From Druceiella hillmani (lineage: Eukaryota; Arthropoda; Insecta; Lepidoptera; Hepialidae), in assembly GCA_039881145.1 (NCBI GenBank), contig JAYKKI010000008.1, forward strand, positions 29,990,501-30,054,500: DNA of 64,000 bases, in the 5' to 3' direction. The position numbers and the translations under genes were made by a program. The first letter of the stretch is position 1; every line of letters begins with the position of its first letter. The notes beneath the pieces are model-generated. The model saw only the letters and a program-made list of their open reading frames with translations, made no database searches and was not told the DNA's origin. Positions 40,930 through 54,746 of this stretch are shown piece by piece.

Positions 40930-42230
40930 GGTTCTGAAATTTGGAATGATATGAATAAGTTTCCACATTTTCATATTATATAAATGGAGGCACGGAACAA
41001 CAGAAGTAATGATATTACTGTAATTAATTTTAAAAGACTCGGCCAAACGAGACCACTTGTTGATTAACATGTCTAAATTTCTGTTTGAAAAATCTTTGCA
41101 AACGGAAAAGAAACTGTATTGGAGGTATTTTGATTAACACCACTTTCAAGTAGCCGTAGGAAAACTTTAAAGTATATCTTTTGAGTTTCATTTATTCTGT
41201 AAGCTTGTTTTTACATTTAACTTGTAACTACTAAAGCAAATTTTTTTGTAATCAATTTTGAAAAAACTGGGCCAAACGAGAACATTTAGTGAGTAACATA
41301 TCCCAATTTATGTTTTTAGAAAATCTTTGCAACATTAAAAGAAACTGTACACTTATGGAGGAATTTTTATTAACTCCACTTACAACTAGCCGTTGGACAA
41401 TTTACTTCTTTTTAAATTTAACATGCACCACTAAAGTGATTTTATTGTAACGGATTTTAAAAGGCTTAACTAAACGAGACCACTTGGTGATTAACATGGC
41501 TCAATTTACATTTGAAAAACCTTTGGAAACGGAAAAGAAACTGCATACTTATTGGAAGAATTTTGATTAACTCCACTAACAGCTAGCCGTTGGACAATTT
41601 ACTTTAAAGCATATCTTCCCGAATTTCATTTATTATGTAGACTTGCTTTTACATTCAACTTGCGCTGCTAAAGCGATTTTATTGTAATCAATTTAAAAAA
41701 ACTGGGCCAAACGAGAACCTTTAGTGAGTAACATATCCCAATTTATGTTTTTATAAAATCTTTGCAACAGTGAAAGTGTACACTGTACACTTATTGGAGG
41801 AATTTTTATTTTACATTTAACTTGTGCTGCTAAAGCGATTTTATTGTAATCAGATTTAAAAGACTGAGCCAAACGAGACCACTTTTTGAGTAACATGTCT
41901 CAATCCCTGTTTGAAAAATCTTTGCAAGCGGAAAAGAAACTATATATTTATTGGAGGTATTTTGATTAACTCCACTTGCAACTAGCCGTTGGACAATTTA
42001 CTTTATAGCATAACTTCCGAGTTTCATTTATTCTGTAAGCTGGCTTTTATATTCAACTTGTGCTGTTAAAGCAATTTTATTGTAATCAATTTTAAAAGGC
42101 TTGGCCAAACGAGACCACTTGGTGAGTAACATGCAAATGTTGGAAAATCTTTGCAAATGAATAAGAAACTACATACTTATTGGAACTTTTGAGTTAACGT
42201 ATCTTTTGAGTTGCGTTTAGTCTTTTATAT
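40930..42230. repeat. six-copy degenerate tandem array, about 165-240-bp unit
   Basis: A marker like GGCCAAACGAGACCACTTG-GAGTAACATG recurs near 41040, 41268, 41465, 41703, 41866 and 42102. Each copy also carries AAATCTTTGCAA, GGAAAAGAAACT, a CTAGCCGTTGGACAATTTAC line and TAAAGCGATTTTATTGTAATCA. Unit length varies through internal deletions. Confidence 0.9.
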
Positions 42231-42611
42231 CCTTATTTACTCAATGAAATGTATGACAGTTTAACAACTTTTAGAATAATTAAAGGTCGCATTCATAATC
42301 TGGGTTGTCACACTTTTTAAAAATCAAAGTTCCTGACTATTTCTGGATCTCCAGAAGATAATAACTGTTTTCCAAGTGGAGAAAATGTTAAGACACAGCA
42401 TCGTGAAATTAATAACAGTATTTGGATATAGTAACGGAATGCAGATTACTTTTTATGTAAATTAATATGTAAATGTTTTAATATGTAATTTTTTGTTTTA
42501 ATATGTAAATGTCCCCCTTGAGAGGCGAGAATTGCTAATAACAAATCATTTTATTAATTACCAGCTACCAGCATGTCATTTTACCAAGGGAAAAAAGTGA
42601 CCGTTATTGCA

Positions 42612-42952
42612 TTTTGTTCATTAAATTGAAAAAAATATTATGAATTTAGTTTCCACACAAAAACATGAGAAAATTATAATATTCAGTATATAACTTAAAC
42701 GCAATATTTAACGAGATACTAAAAATATTTAATAAACTGCCTTATAATGGATAATATTCAATACACTTCCTAAGTAACGTCATAAGTCAGTTGTTTTTTG
42801 TATGGGGCATTTTCGCGTGAATCATAGGTAAATTTTTAAGTCGTTTAACTTTGTAATGAAAAGTCCTAAATACGATATATTTATTTTAACCGTTTTTAGT
42901 GTTATTACTTATTCTATTTTAGTAATAAAAAAAATATAGTCAAATACCCTAT
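42612..42952. repeat. dispersed repeat, copy A (same as 50341-50663)
   Basis: Matches 50341-50663 in the same direction: TGAATTTAGTTTCCACACAA, AACGCAATATTTAACGAGATA, CGTCATAAGTCAGTTGTTT and TTTTAACCGTTTTTA are shared in order. It is an uncharacterised interspersed element. Confidence 0.85.
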
Positions 42953-43149
42953 TATATTCTGCCCTATATTTGTAAAGTATAACTTGTCCAACGTTTCCCA
43001 AATATTTAAAATAAATGAATAGATAGTGCTCCATTTTAATAATAACTGAGTGCAATAACGTAGTTTATCTCTATAATTCAAATGAGCCGAGATAATGTTA
43101 CAAAATATGTAAAGAGACACTGCACGTCACATTCGATTCAGTTTAACAG

Positions 43150-43470
43150 GATCGGTGCACCGTTTCAAGCCAACGCTCTCTAACTCTGGAGTCATCGAGC
43201 GCCTCTTTACACACTCAAGTTATTCACAAACCCATCTATCACTCAGCCGCCGGCGCAAACAACGGGCGTTAAAATATAGTTCCGCGGGCGTTGCGCGCAA
43301 AGCAGGGTCAAGGGTCCATTACGGACGGCGCTTGCCTAAAAGCGGACGGAACGAAATCCATTAACGCGCGACGTGAGTTATCGGAATCGGAAGATCTTTG
43401 CGGGAGTGCGACGTGTCGCGCGGCGCGGGACGCCGGCCACGGTCCGTGCCACCATCTGCACTAATCACAC
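43150..43470. other. GC/CpG-rich island
   Basis: Dense CpG (CAGCCGCCGGCGC, GTCGCGCGGCGCGGGACG). Open frames are short; the longest is 69 codons on + with a basic, unrecognised translation. Could be a promoter, 5' exon or enhancer. Confidence 0.35.
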
Positions 43471-45589
43471 ACGGTTGATTACTTTTACAAATTGGATCCG
43501 TTGAACCCGAATATTTTAGGCACGTAAAATATAATTATCACTTATGCAATGCTCTATAAATTATCTTCAGACATAAAATGATTTAATCTTTATATTCTCA
43601 GCAGCATTCGTTCCTCTAAACGTTTTTAAAATTATCTACCTTTACTTGACTATGAAAATTTGAATTATTTATATCGTAGCTAAAAATCTTCTAATAAACA
43701 AAGTTACAAAGTCTTTCTCTACCAATTCGTTTCCATTTATTTCGTTCATTCTCATTCGTTTATTTCGTTCTCATTCATTCTTACATTGTACTACACACGC
43801 ATCTACAAACGCTAGTTTGCTGTATGTATACTGAATCCGAGCATTCGTAACGTTTCGTCAATTCAGACATTGAAAATTTGTCTAAACATTATTCTTATCA
43901 TATTTATCTGACTTAATATATATCATAGTGATAATTTATTTTCATATAATAATTAGTGAAGCCTAACGTGTAAATTGAAATCTTTTTGACACTAGAGGAG
44001 AAACTTACTTTCCTTTGTCACTGCAGTATTGACCGCAATATAAAATGGACGGAAATCCACATAATCTTAACATTGCTAGCTTGAAATGTCAGACACACGA
44101 GAAAAAAGATCAAAATATAAGTAAAACGTGTTCATAATGACCGACAGTCGCTAACACATAAACTGACGGCGGCTAGGCGTGTGGCCTTCATTAAAAATCA
44201 TACGCGCCGTCAATCAAAGAAAATCAGTTTCTTTGATCATAACAGATCCCCACACCAGCAGCAGCGAGCATCTAAACAAACACTTAGCGCTGTCGGTAGC
44301 TTTACATATGTTCCCTTTTATGTTTTGTTACCTCTGACAAAAAAGTATCTCAATACACTTAAGAATTACAATCAAACAGCAAACTTTTTTAGTACAAATA
44401 AAGAGGTAATTCAGTAAAGGGATTATAATAATAAGCTACACGTTTGTTTACATATTTACATAAATCAATTTTTGTGTCCGTAAATATCTTGATTTTTTCT
44501 CTTTATATACCTATTACAATTAGACCTAACGGAAAGTATCGAATAGCCAATAATCATATGTATCAATAATTGAATTCATATAATCTTAATTTCGCCTGAT
44601 AACATTGGCTGGTCCTCAATTAAAAATATTTAGGGCTTAAAATCGTTTTAAAGTTACCAATCAAAATATCTATATCTCCTACAAAATCAACAATCTATGT
44701 ATCTCTCATATAGAAATTAACTTATAGCTTTTATTCCTCCCGATTTCAATAGATTACACTTAATTTAGTCGTTAAATGCAACATAATAGTGACATCACAG
44801 CTCTCATTAATTATAAAAAAAATCTCATTAATTATATAACCGAGAATCGAAACGTAGTTATCCATAACCATGCAGAGGCTTATTAGAAGCATACGCCATG
44901 CTAGAATTTGCCATTATATATTAAAACGTGATTGTGACCCGAACAAAAGAATGAAATTCCACAGTGCACAGTGTATTCGCTTTTATTTAATGGAGCTGAT
45001 ATCTTTTGCATGTTCTTCAGTAAGACAGAAACGGCATTTCTCTAAAATAGCTCATAATTACTATAGACCACAGTCAGCATCTTGCAAAATAGTTTCAAAT
45101 TCATTTTTCTTTTCAGAAAAAGTAGACATCTTGTAAGACTGACCGCTAAAGGATAATTTGAAAATATTATTGAACCAAATCGATATGTAAATTGTTGTCC
45201 TTTTCTTGAAAAGCCTTTTTTTTACGTACCTGAATCCAAACTAATGTTCAATAAGTATGCTAAAGGTTAAACAAGAAAATCCACCCTTGAATTAAATATG
45301 ATAGAAATCCATACGAAAACAAGTTTGTTTCTTAAACCAATTTCATTCACTTCTCGAATTTATGCTTGATTTTATATGTATACACGTCACAGTAGACACG
45401 ATGTCGTTTTCAGACATACGTCAACAGGGGTACCATAGACCCATAAAAATACATACGTACTATTGTAATTCCCAACAGCGAGAGAATAGACCGAATCTAT
45501 TGCAACACATAACATTAAAACTGTACCCCACCAACGTCGGTAAATTATTACAAAGCAAACACAAAAAAGCATCGAGCTCGTATTACGGC

Positions 45590-45740
45590 CTATAATTAGG
45601 CGCAATAAAACATGGCCACGAGGACGGTGGCGTATCTGATAATGTGGATCGTTACGAATATCTAGCAGTAATAATAATAAGCGGCAATGGCAGGTGCAGT
45701 GGAAAAAAATGAGCTATTGCCTCTGCACAGGCGATGACTT
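45590..45740. other. GC-richer island with GCAATAAAAC
   Basis: A short stretch with GCAATAAAACATGG and mixed composition, distinct from the AT-rich flanks. No coding signal. Confidence 0.25.
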
Positions 45741-46159
45741 GCAGCCAGACATAGTACAAATTTCTTATATAGGTCACGGTGACCAGCGATACACTTCCTC
45801 TGCTACTGTAAACATTCTTGAACAGGAAACAATGTATTGCTAAAAAAAACAGTCAAATTGCGAGTAGAATCCCGCCCTGAGGTTTCATTCCATTATATTA
45901 ACTTTATCGTAAAGCTTGGTAAGCAGAAATTTTACACATATAAAATAACGAAAAACCAAATTAAGGTTGTCCGGTAATAATTCCACGTAGAATTAGAAAT
46001 TAATCATTTTCAGATTTTATCGGAAACTTGAATTATACTGGACTATGGGATCATAAACCTTAATATTTGATATTAATTTCAACTTGAGACCTTTAACTGT
46101 TTCTAAGCAAAAAGGGTATTGACGGACAGATGAACCAAATCCTGAATCTGAAAAAGGAT

Positions 46160-46370
46160 AAATCTTCTTCTTAGCACTACAACCGAGAGTAGGTCAGGGT
46201 TGTCCCAACGAGCTTTTTCCATAGAAGAGCTTTTTCCTTTTTCCATTCCATTCCAGTTGGTAACTTTTAATATTTTTAAGTCGTTCTCGACATCACCAAA
46301 CTATCTAAATGAAGGTCTTCCCCGTTTCCTGGTACCCTGGCTTGTTGAGAGTTAGTAGCTTGGTCGGGTT
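46160..46370. repeat. interspersed-repeat-like segment
   Basis: TCTTCTTCTTAGCACTACAA followed by CCGAGAGTAGGTCAGGGTTG, then CTTCCCCGTTTCC, is a recurrent type of insect interspersed repeat known to me by pattern only. Class not assigned. Confidence 0.4.
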
Positions 46371-46804
46371 ATTATCCTCTAATCTAAATAAGTGTCTGTA
46401 AGTAATATGTAAGGTACCTTATTCGGTTTGATTTGATGACTTTAACAATGTTTATATCGATTATAAATTTCGTAATTGTAAACAATTTGCCAAACTTTAT
46501 TTTCTTGAACAGAAAAAGAAGATTTTACGTAGTATTTTTCTTTCAAAAATTAGTAATCTGTTTTGGATATGTTTGCTCAATGTTCAGCTTTCGCTGTCAT
46601 AGAGGGCTACTGGTTGGATTAGCGTTTCGTACAAATGAATTTTTGTACTATTGCTAATGAGTCGAGATCTTAAGTCTTTGGTTTCTTAAGTCAAAGTTGC
46701 ATCTATTTACCAGCAACAGGCGGAAGTCAATTTCAACAAAAAAGAGGATAAATCACAGTTCACATATTAAATTTGGATACTACTTTAATCTCTTGAACAA
46801 GGTT

Positions 46805-46848
46805 AGAAGAAATATTCGCTTTCACCAAGAAATATTCGCTTTCACCGA
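46805..46848. repeat. short direct duplication
   Basis: AAGAAATATTCGCTTTCACC occurs twice back to back. Confidence 0.85.
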
Positions 46849-48383
46849 AGTATAAGTAATATCCTAAGCTATACTACCAACGTTTCATAATAACCTAAGG
46901 TACACTAACAGCGTATAAACGTGGGTGGAAAAAGTGGAAAAATAACGGGAGAAGGGAGATTCGAAAACTCCAAAGAAACGTAATAAACGAACACAAAATT
47001 AGACTAGTATGAAATAAATTACATATTGTTAACATTTCTTTAGATTTTCCGAAAAAAATCTTTGGTATTTACTTTCATTACAAACGTTTCTATTATAATT
47101 CAAGTATTCTGTTGAAGAATTCAACGTTAAAATAAATTGGAAGAATTTCTTACATGCCTAAGTAAGTAAAACTGTTTTCGTATATAATATTTGTCGTCAT
47201 TTTAATTGCTTCATTATATTTACATTAGTACAAATTATTTCATTTGAATCTCTAAAAAATATCTCGAAAATGACGAAAATAATATTTACAATAAGGAATT
47301 ATTTAAGCAAAACAGGTTTTGATAGTTCAGTCGCTTTGTTTGCTGCGGCGACGTTATTACACAGAAATTGGTCTCGGTGCGTAGGCCAACGATTCGCAGG
47401 ATGACATGGATACGTAGATGATATACAGTGTCCCATAAGAAGTAGACCAACAAAATGTCGGTGACAGATATTATTATTACACATACGAAACAATAAATTT
47501 TATTATTCTAGGCCTTATCGTTTTAGAGATATGATTTTATAACTTTTTTGGAAATTTTTGTTCCTGCGCATGAAAAAAAAATGTTTTTTATTAGATAGGT
47601 TTTTCTTTCCGTTTTTTTAGAAAACATTTGTCTTCCTAATTAAAATGTCATTCATTCGTTATTATTGGTAACATAAAAATTAAACGTTGAAACATGTGCA
47701 TTTTTTTAATTACGAAACATAAAAATTTTACAAGTTATTATACAAAAATAAAATGTAACACCATCTAGTTGACTTATAGTAGATAGTTAATAAGTTATTT
47801 AATAAACTTTAAATTTTATTTGATTATACAAATAACACAGTGCCATCTTCTTGAAGAAACGTGAAAAGGGTTGAGTTCTTCTGTTGTATGCCGTTATCTA
47901 CATAGTATGTATTATAATCTAGTTTAGATGGTGAACCTTCACGCGCCATATAAGGAAAAATAAATATCAAATAACTAGAGCGATTTTCGTTAATGAATGT
48001 AATAAAATATATGAAATCAAATGTATTATTTCTGAACTAAATATTGATTAAAATTAAATGACTTCGTATAAAGGTGCCGTAAACATGCTGGGCACGTAAA
48101 TTGGAATACACACTATTCCAAGTTAAGTGTTTTTCTTATTTATAATATCCTCGAAATGATTTCAAAATTCAAAAAGCCCAACTTTCCGAAATAGGTCTGT
48201 TTGTGCGAAATCAGTAAAAGCACAAGCAAATATATTAATAGCGTTAACTTAATAGATGCGGGTATTCGAACTCAGCGTGCAGAATACCCCGCATGTAGAA
48301 GAAAACTCTAAGATATGCCCACGTAATTCTAACAAGTGAAATTTATCTAGCTTTGGAAAAACCCAATTCTAAAATTTTATTCA

Positions 48384-48480
48384 ACTAGCGTGACCCGTGC
48401 GAAGTCTTCGCATTATTTATTCCATTATGAAGCTCAGATGACAGATCAAACAAATATTTTACTAAAATTGACATATAGAG
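48384..48480 (-). mobile_element. Helitron-like 3' end, reversed
   Basis: ACTAGCGTGACCCGTGCGAAG is, in reverse complement, a hairpin-and-CTAG type 3' end commonly seen in insect non-autonomous Helitrons. The other end was not located. Confidence 0.45.
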
Positions 48481-49165
48481 GCGCAAGTATCAAAAGCATT
48501 GAGCTAAAGCGCCACTTTATTTGTACGTGAGTGGATTTGAAATTAAACAACAATTTTACCGACCGTCAATCATATTGACGTTGAGCCGTTAGATGGCAGC
48601 ATTGCTGTTTTGTGTATATAATTTTAATAATTAATTAATTTGCAAAAACAATAGCAATAATAAATTTTTTAGTTGTGGATGCCGGTAGAGCAAGCAATTA
48701 TCTATAAAATGATATATAATTTATGTGGATAAGTTGTGAGGTTTTTCCTAAAAAGGGAGAGTAACATCTTAACCTTAGCGTATTAATATATATGATGATA
48801 ATTATCAGGGAAATCTCAAACTGATTAAATTATGTTTAAAATATATGTGTATACTACGGTGAAAATGAAATTTTCCTTTGCAATTGATTTAATCCTTTAG
48901 TTACAAATATATATTGTAAATAGGCCTTTGTTGAATGACGTATAATAAATATAAAATTCATAAACAAATCGAATTAAAATCTTAAGAATTTCCTCCAAGA
49001 ATAAGTATAGAAAGCCCATATTACAATTAAATTACTTAATTACGTTCAAATTACATTAAACCTCGATCTACATTTTTTTACTATATGAACATATTATTAA
49101 AAGATAACTTAAATCAAATTGTAAATTGTAAAGTAAAACAAAATTGTATAGCATATACATACATA

Positions 49166-49240
49166 ACTAGCTACGCATGCCCGGCATAAAGATGAGAATA
49201 GATCAAGAGATGTTAAATTATAAGGAAAAGTAAATTAATA
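49166..49240 (-). mobile_element. second reversed Helitron-like 3' end
   Basis: ACTAGCTACGCATGCCCGGC: reverse complement GCCGGGCATGCGTAGCTAGT ends in CTAG plus T after a short hairpin. Only the end is recognisable. Confidence 0.4.
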
Positions 49241-49679
49241 ACACAGTTATTTATCCCACCGTATATTTATATAATATAGTCGCCACGTGTGCTCAGGAAA
49301 AAAAATAATATTCTTTAATCATGATGTACGATGTACCCCACAATATAATCCTATGACAAAAATATATTTAATTTTAAATTAACGACTAAACATAGAATTC
49401 GACCTACTTAATTTGGCTTCGAAACGCAAAAAAGTAGTCCATAACTAAACAGATTCCTTTCTCCGCAATTTAAATAAATATAAACGAAAGTTTAACCAGT
49501 AACTATAAAAAACTATAGCTACATACAACCGATGTGAGCCGCGTCTTCTTTAAACGAGTGAATTCAGATACTTTATTGACGTACTTAGATAAACATACAA
49601 GATCAACATTAACGCCACTTAATCCCGTAAAATGTTCAATGTATGCGAATAAAACATCCATGTACTTCAGAAATAGCGA

Positions 49680-49910
49680 CCCAACTCACGCAAGTGACGC
49701 CTCTCCTCGAGCTCCAAAACATAATGGCAACATCATTGCCGGTACGAGACTTTAAGTTTAAGTCTCCAGATACGATCAATAAGAAGCATTTAAGTGCGGA
49801 TCTTGGTCCCGCGCTCGCGGCGGCCGAGAGCGAGGCTTAATAAGATAACGGCAAAGGAGAAGTAAATCCCGCCTGCGTAAGGGGCGGGGGCGCGTGCACG
49901 TTAGGGTTGC
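49680..49910. other. GC-rich island
   Basis: Contains GCGCTCGCGGCGGCCGAGAG and GGGGCGGGGGCGCGTGCACG. Two overlapping + frames of about 70 codons exist but neither resembles a known protein. Regulatory element preferred. Confidence 0.3.
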
Positions 49911-50340
49911 CATTAGAGTAAATCGAAACTGAATAACGAAATTGTTGTAAACCGATCAAAAGTCGATTACTAAGTAATACCAGGTAAAACTGAAACATTT
50001 AAGAACTTCGTAAAACTTTACATTTGAAAAAAAAACTAATTTGAAGAAAATAATATTTTTAATAATAATGTATGCTATCTTCCCATGAATCACAATGGCA
50101 ACAACTGAATGACAAATGAATTACAACTAGCCTAGGATTTATTCAAAATAACAGTTGGTTCAATGTGCTGAGTGGTTGGAGATTTTTTGTACCGGACTTT
50201 CTACGCAATAGGAAATTTGACTGATGACGATATTTTTGTAAAAATGTTTTAAAACTGGAGAATTGGTTTAAAAAAAACCTTGTGATGGAAAAATAATGCA
50301 CATAACAAACAATCGAAACTTCTAAATAGGAAAAGTATCA

Positions 50341-50663
50341 ATTTTTTGTTAATTGAAAAATGTATTATGAATTTAGTTTCCACACAAAAAAATGAGAAAA
50401 TCATAATATGCAATATATAAGTTAAACGCAATATTTAACGAGATACTAAATATTTTTAGTAAACTACCTTATAAATGCTAAATAACTTGCCAGTGACGTC
50501 ATAAGTCAGTTGTTTCGCGCGTTTTCGCGCGAATGGTAGGTCGTCACTTTTTAAGCCGTTCTAACTTTGTAATTAAAAGTCCTAGATATATTTATTTTAA
50601 CCGTTTTTAATGTTATTATTTATTCCGTTTTAGTAATAAAAAATATATTGAAATACCCCCATT
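50341..50663. repeat. dispersed repeat, copy B (same as 42612-42952)
   Basis: Second copy of the 42.6 kb element in the same orientation, with small indels and a CpG-rich palindrome in the middle (CGCGCGTTTTCGCGCG at about 50515). Confidence 0.85.
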
Positions 50664-51639
50664 GCGAAGACCATCTATTTTATATAACACATGCACGTAT
50701 CATATGCAATTGTGATTACGATCTAAGACGAACTGTCTTTGCTGAAACACACTGAATCACACTGAATTTGCTTAACTGGATATCGGAGGTACTGTGTAGT
50801 ATTTTGGTTATTTGGGTGTAGTATTTGAATTCCCGACACGCTTAATATATCTAATTGTTTGTATTCAGTATATATATTTTTGATCATTCTGTTTGTGTTT
50901 TTTTCCTAAATGTGTTGTTTTTAGTTCATACTAACTCGGTCGACCCCTTGTTGCTGAGCTATAATTTGAATAAGAATTTTGTTTAGAAAAATACTATATT
51001 TAATATTTCGATATATTAAGGTAAGTTTCTTTGTATATTACTCATGGAAAAATTTACCGACTGATCATCCTAATATTTCAATCAAATTAATGCCAAATGG
51101 TCCACAATTTTTTATATATATGTTAAATGACTTATTTTACGACCATTCACAGAAATTTAAAAAAAACTGAAATAATTTTTACCTAAATCTCAGCAGATAC
51201 TTTATTTTTGATATCAAAATTTAATGTATATTCGAATATTTCCAAGTTTCAAAATTTATAATTACAGATGGTCAAAGGAATTTGGTGATTCTTTATATTT
51301 CATAGCTTTACAATACATTAAAATTAACCTCCAATTGGCCAATATCGGATTAAGCTACTAGTTACTATAATTAGTATCAAATACAAGAATGATTTGTAGG
51401 TTTCTAATAAAAAATTAAAAGTCAATAATTATTATTTGTAATAAATACGATATTGTAACAAACAATTAAATGCTCTGCGAATTTAATTTCGACTAATTTT
51501 TGTATTATATATTATCAAAAATGGGTTGAAATACAAGTTTTCTTCAGTTATGTTACAAGTCATATTCAGCATTGGAACCGGTCTCACCGTTTGGAACATT
51601 ATCACATTATACAAATATCATTATCACATTAATAACCGC

Positions 51640-51950
51640 ACGCAGAGAAAACAGCAGAGTGGCAACCCTACGTCCGATGGCTCGCGTCGTACAACGCGAG
51701 ATTCGATCGCCGATGGCATGGGCGACGCCGCAGCATATAATTTTTCACCGATCACAATATCGCCGCCCGCCGTTCCGTATCTTGCGCTAATAGAAAATTT
51801 ATTGCTCAAATAAAACGATAAACTGGCCGCATCGCGGTAAGTCCCACGGTAGCCCGTCACCGTTACGGTAGTAGTCCCAAGGCGATTTCCGCAACAGCGC
51901 GGCCAGTCTATGTGTATAGAGTTGCGTACAGTAAGACGCGCTACTTTCAA
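51640..51950. other. GC-rich island
   Basis: Rich in CpG (GCGTCGTACAACGCGAGATT). Contains CAAATAAAACGATAAACTGG, homeodomain-like. Open frames up to 112 codons exist on both strands but their translations match no family that I know. Confidence 0.3.
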
Positions 51951-52194
51951 TTGGCATAGCAATTGATCTTATATATTATATTTGATGTTCCTTTTTATAT
52001 CTAAGTTTTCTATACATATGAAACATCCTTATGCATGTAGTTAGCATACATAAAGAATAGACAATGCTATTTTTGAGGAAAATTTATTGAAGAATGATAT
52101 GAGAAGACGTTGAATACTTCAAAGTTCAAATAAACGCAACATCTAGATAACTAGAAAACAAAGTAGCGGTTGAAATTCACGTAAAGTAACGATT

Positions 52195-52625
52195 GAATAA
52201 CATGAAAAAATACGGACGACTAGACAAGCGCGTCTTTATTTAAAATCAACTTACTAGAAAACCATCAGTGAACCAGAAAACCGTCGCCATTATAGATGGG
52301 AATAAACCATAGATATACGATCTATTATATAATTTAAAAGCCATGCAGGAATAACATAAAAAATACGAACGATTATACAAGCGCTTCTTTATTTGAAATC
52401 CACTTACTAGAAAACCATCAGTAAACCAGAAAACCGTCGCCATTATAGATGGGAATAAACCATAGATATACGATCTATTCTATAATTTAAAAGCCATGCA
52501 GGAATAACATAAAAAATACGGACGATTAGACAAGCGCATCTTTATTTGAAATCAGCTTACCAGAAAACCATCAGTAAACTAGGAAACCGTCGCCATTATA
52601 GTTGGGAGTAACCGATAGATATATA
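52195..52625. repeat. three-copy tandem repeat, 153-bp unit
   Basis: AAAAAATACGGACGA-type starts lie at 52205, 52358 and 52511, an exact 153-bp period. Each copy includes CAAGCGCNTCTTTATTT, AGAAAACCATCAGT and GTCGCCATTATAG. Copies are highly similar, so the array is young. Confidence 0.93.
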
Positions 52626-52839
52626 TTGAATGACACCCTAAGCATCGCCATAACTGTTCTAACTGTTTTAGTCGTCGAATCTATTGTGTCCAGTAATATC
52701 AGTTAGTAAAAAAATTGTCTTTCATCCAAAAATAGGCACCAATAATCATCTTAACTCAAGCACAAATATTTTCCTAAACTGCCAAAGAACAAAAGAACGC
52801 CCAAAATACAGAGAGCAATTAACATAAACGTGGCGCATT

Positions 52840-53330
52840 CAACGTTACACAACACGAACTCGGGCTCTTACGTTTTATTGAAGCCTAGATTATTCATATG
52901 CAAAGATCTTCGCACTGGACGGCAACGAACACTCGAAGAATGTCGTATTTAAATAAATTAACAATGAACTATGTTAATGACCGCTCGGAGCGGATGACGT
53001 AGCATTCAGCGGCACGTACGGTGCCATCGGACGAGACATTATAAAGAGGGAATCTTTAAATTTTCACCTAAACCGTTTACGGAAATATAAACTAAGAGTG
53101 CTCAAGGAAATTGCACAATACGCCCGCTCTGTTATTCGTGGGCACGATTTCCGGCGATGTACAATGTATCGTTATCGTGAAAACAATTTTTCCTGCGCTC
53201 GTATTACTCGACCAATGATTTTTACAGAGGTATTTTATGTAGTTTTACTGTTGGGATTTCACCCACCCGCTGTCAACCTGTGAGGTTGCGAATCCAGTAT
53301 TTGTTTGAGCTTACTTATCACCAGTTCATG
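52840..53330. other. GC-richer island with homeodomain-like words
   Basis: Mixed GC block with CGTTTTATTGAAG, GATTATTCATATGCAAAG (octamer-like) and GCTCGGAGCGG. No coding signal of known type. Confidence 0.3.
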
Positions 53331-54239
53331 ATGGACGCCACAGAGTTCTTATCGTCAAATTTTATCGAGATGTACGTCATATTGGCATATTGAAATATAA
53401 TATCGGCATATTTAAATGAATTAAAAGATTTAATCTAAAACACATATTGTTTATAAGTGGAAAAAATTATAATTACATACTAAAAATAAAATGAGCGATC
53501 AAGTACAAGGCGACTCTAAGGGCTGGAATTTCATATTTAATTAAATAAAAATGTCACAGCAAAAGACAGTATGTCTTATAATATAATTTAACCTAATTGA
53601 AAATTTTAAATACCACGTTGTATCTTTTGGATGTACTTTATATTGCAAGATATTGCTTAGCCTTTTTATGCAGATGCTCATAATATATTTATCAGTAAGG
53701 CCACTATCACATGAAGAGTCTACATATGTACAACTCAATGTAAACGTGTATGTTTGTTTCGAATTTGTCTCAAATTTTAAACATCTACACCTTGCATAAA
53801 ATCTTAAAAGTCTTTACGCACGTAATGTCGAGGAATAGCGGTAAATATTTAGCTAGCAACACATAAAATGAAGGAAAATATAAAACAAAAGTAAAAATAG
53901 AAACTTCTTTGATCGTTAATTCATTCATACAAACACTCCTATCATAGACAGATAGACAAAAAGACAAACGGAAAAATGAATAATGGTGAAAAACTAATGG
54001 TGAAGCACAAAAATGGTACAAAAGCATCTACAAGATTGAACGTCAAGTTTCTTCTGTACAAATGAAATTAACAATTTTCGGGAAAAAAACGTATAACGCG
54101 ACTATAAAATAATTTCGCCTACGTAATAATTAACCCTTAAAATGAACACAGATACGTGTTAACTACCCTTATCTAATTCATGTAATAAAACTAAACTTTG
54201 ACCAACCTTAACTGTTAAACTTAAATTTTACTGCGGAAA

Positions 54240-54740
54240 CCTCTCTGTCAAGTACTGAACAAAAATAATAAACACATCGCCCCAATCACCCCGAGTCGGA
54301 AACGCTGACGCGACTAAACTTAATGCGTATGAAACAGCTAATTCCATTACGCCCCGCCGCTTGCTAACACCTTTAAGTAAGTAACAAAACAAACACACAT
54401 AACTTCCACCCGACTTTAGTACGCTTTTTATTCATAGCAGCAACAGAAACGTGACATATTTATCCAGTCCCGCGGGAGCCGGCGACTCGGTGTTTGTCAA
54501 ATGCAAATGAATAAGATGGCGAAATGCGCGAAGCCGTCAAGGAGGCAGCGGGTCCGGGCCGCGGGCGCGGCGCTGCCGACGAGTAAATAAATTCCCAAAC
54601 AAAGACACGACTCGACTCGCCTTACGCCACGTAATAATTGTCCTCACAGCTCCCGTCGGGTGCTTAGATGCCTCCATAAATCTACTGGGCGCAGCCTGCT
54701 AAGGAGGGTCTCATAAATATGAAGCTGAATCACTCATTGT
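54240..54740. other. GC-rich island
   Basis: Includes GTCCGGGCCGCGGGCGCGGC, and ATGCAAATGAATAAG (octamer/POU-like). Strong CpG density. No open frame resembling a protein. Confidence 0.35.
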
Positions 54741-54746
54741 TTTCTT

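Noticed and set aside
47390..47480. ACAGTGTCCCATAAGAAGTAG as a transposon terminus
   Set aside because: The phrase is like ends of some insect elements but no inverted partner or target duplication could be located.
51526..51962. Frames of 72-112 codons on both strands as a coding exon
   Set aside because: Open on three frames at once, as expected from composition; no recognisable protein or splice-phase partner.
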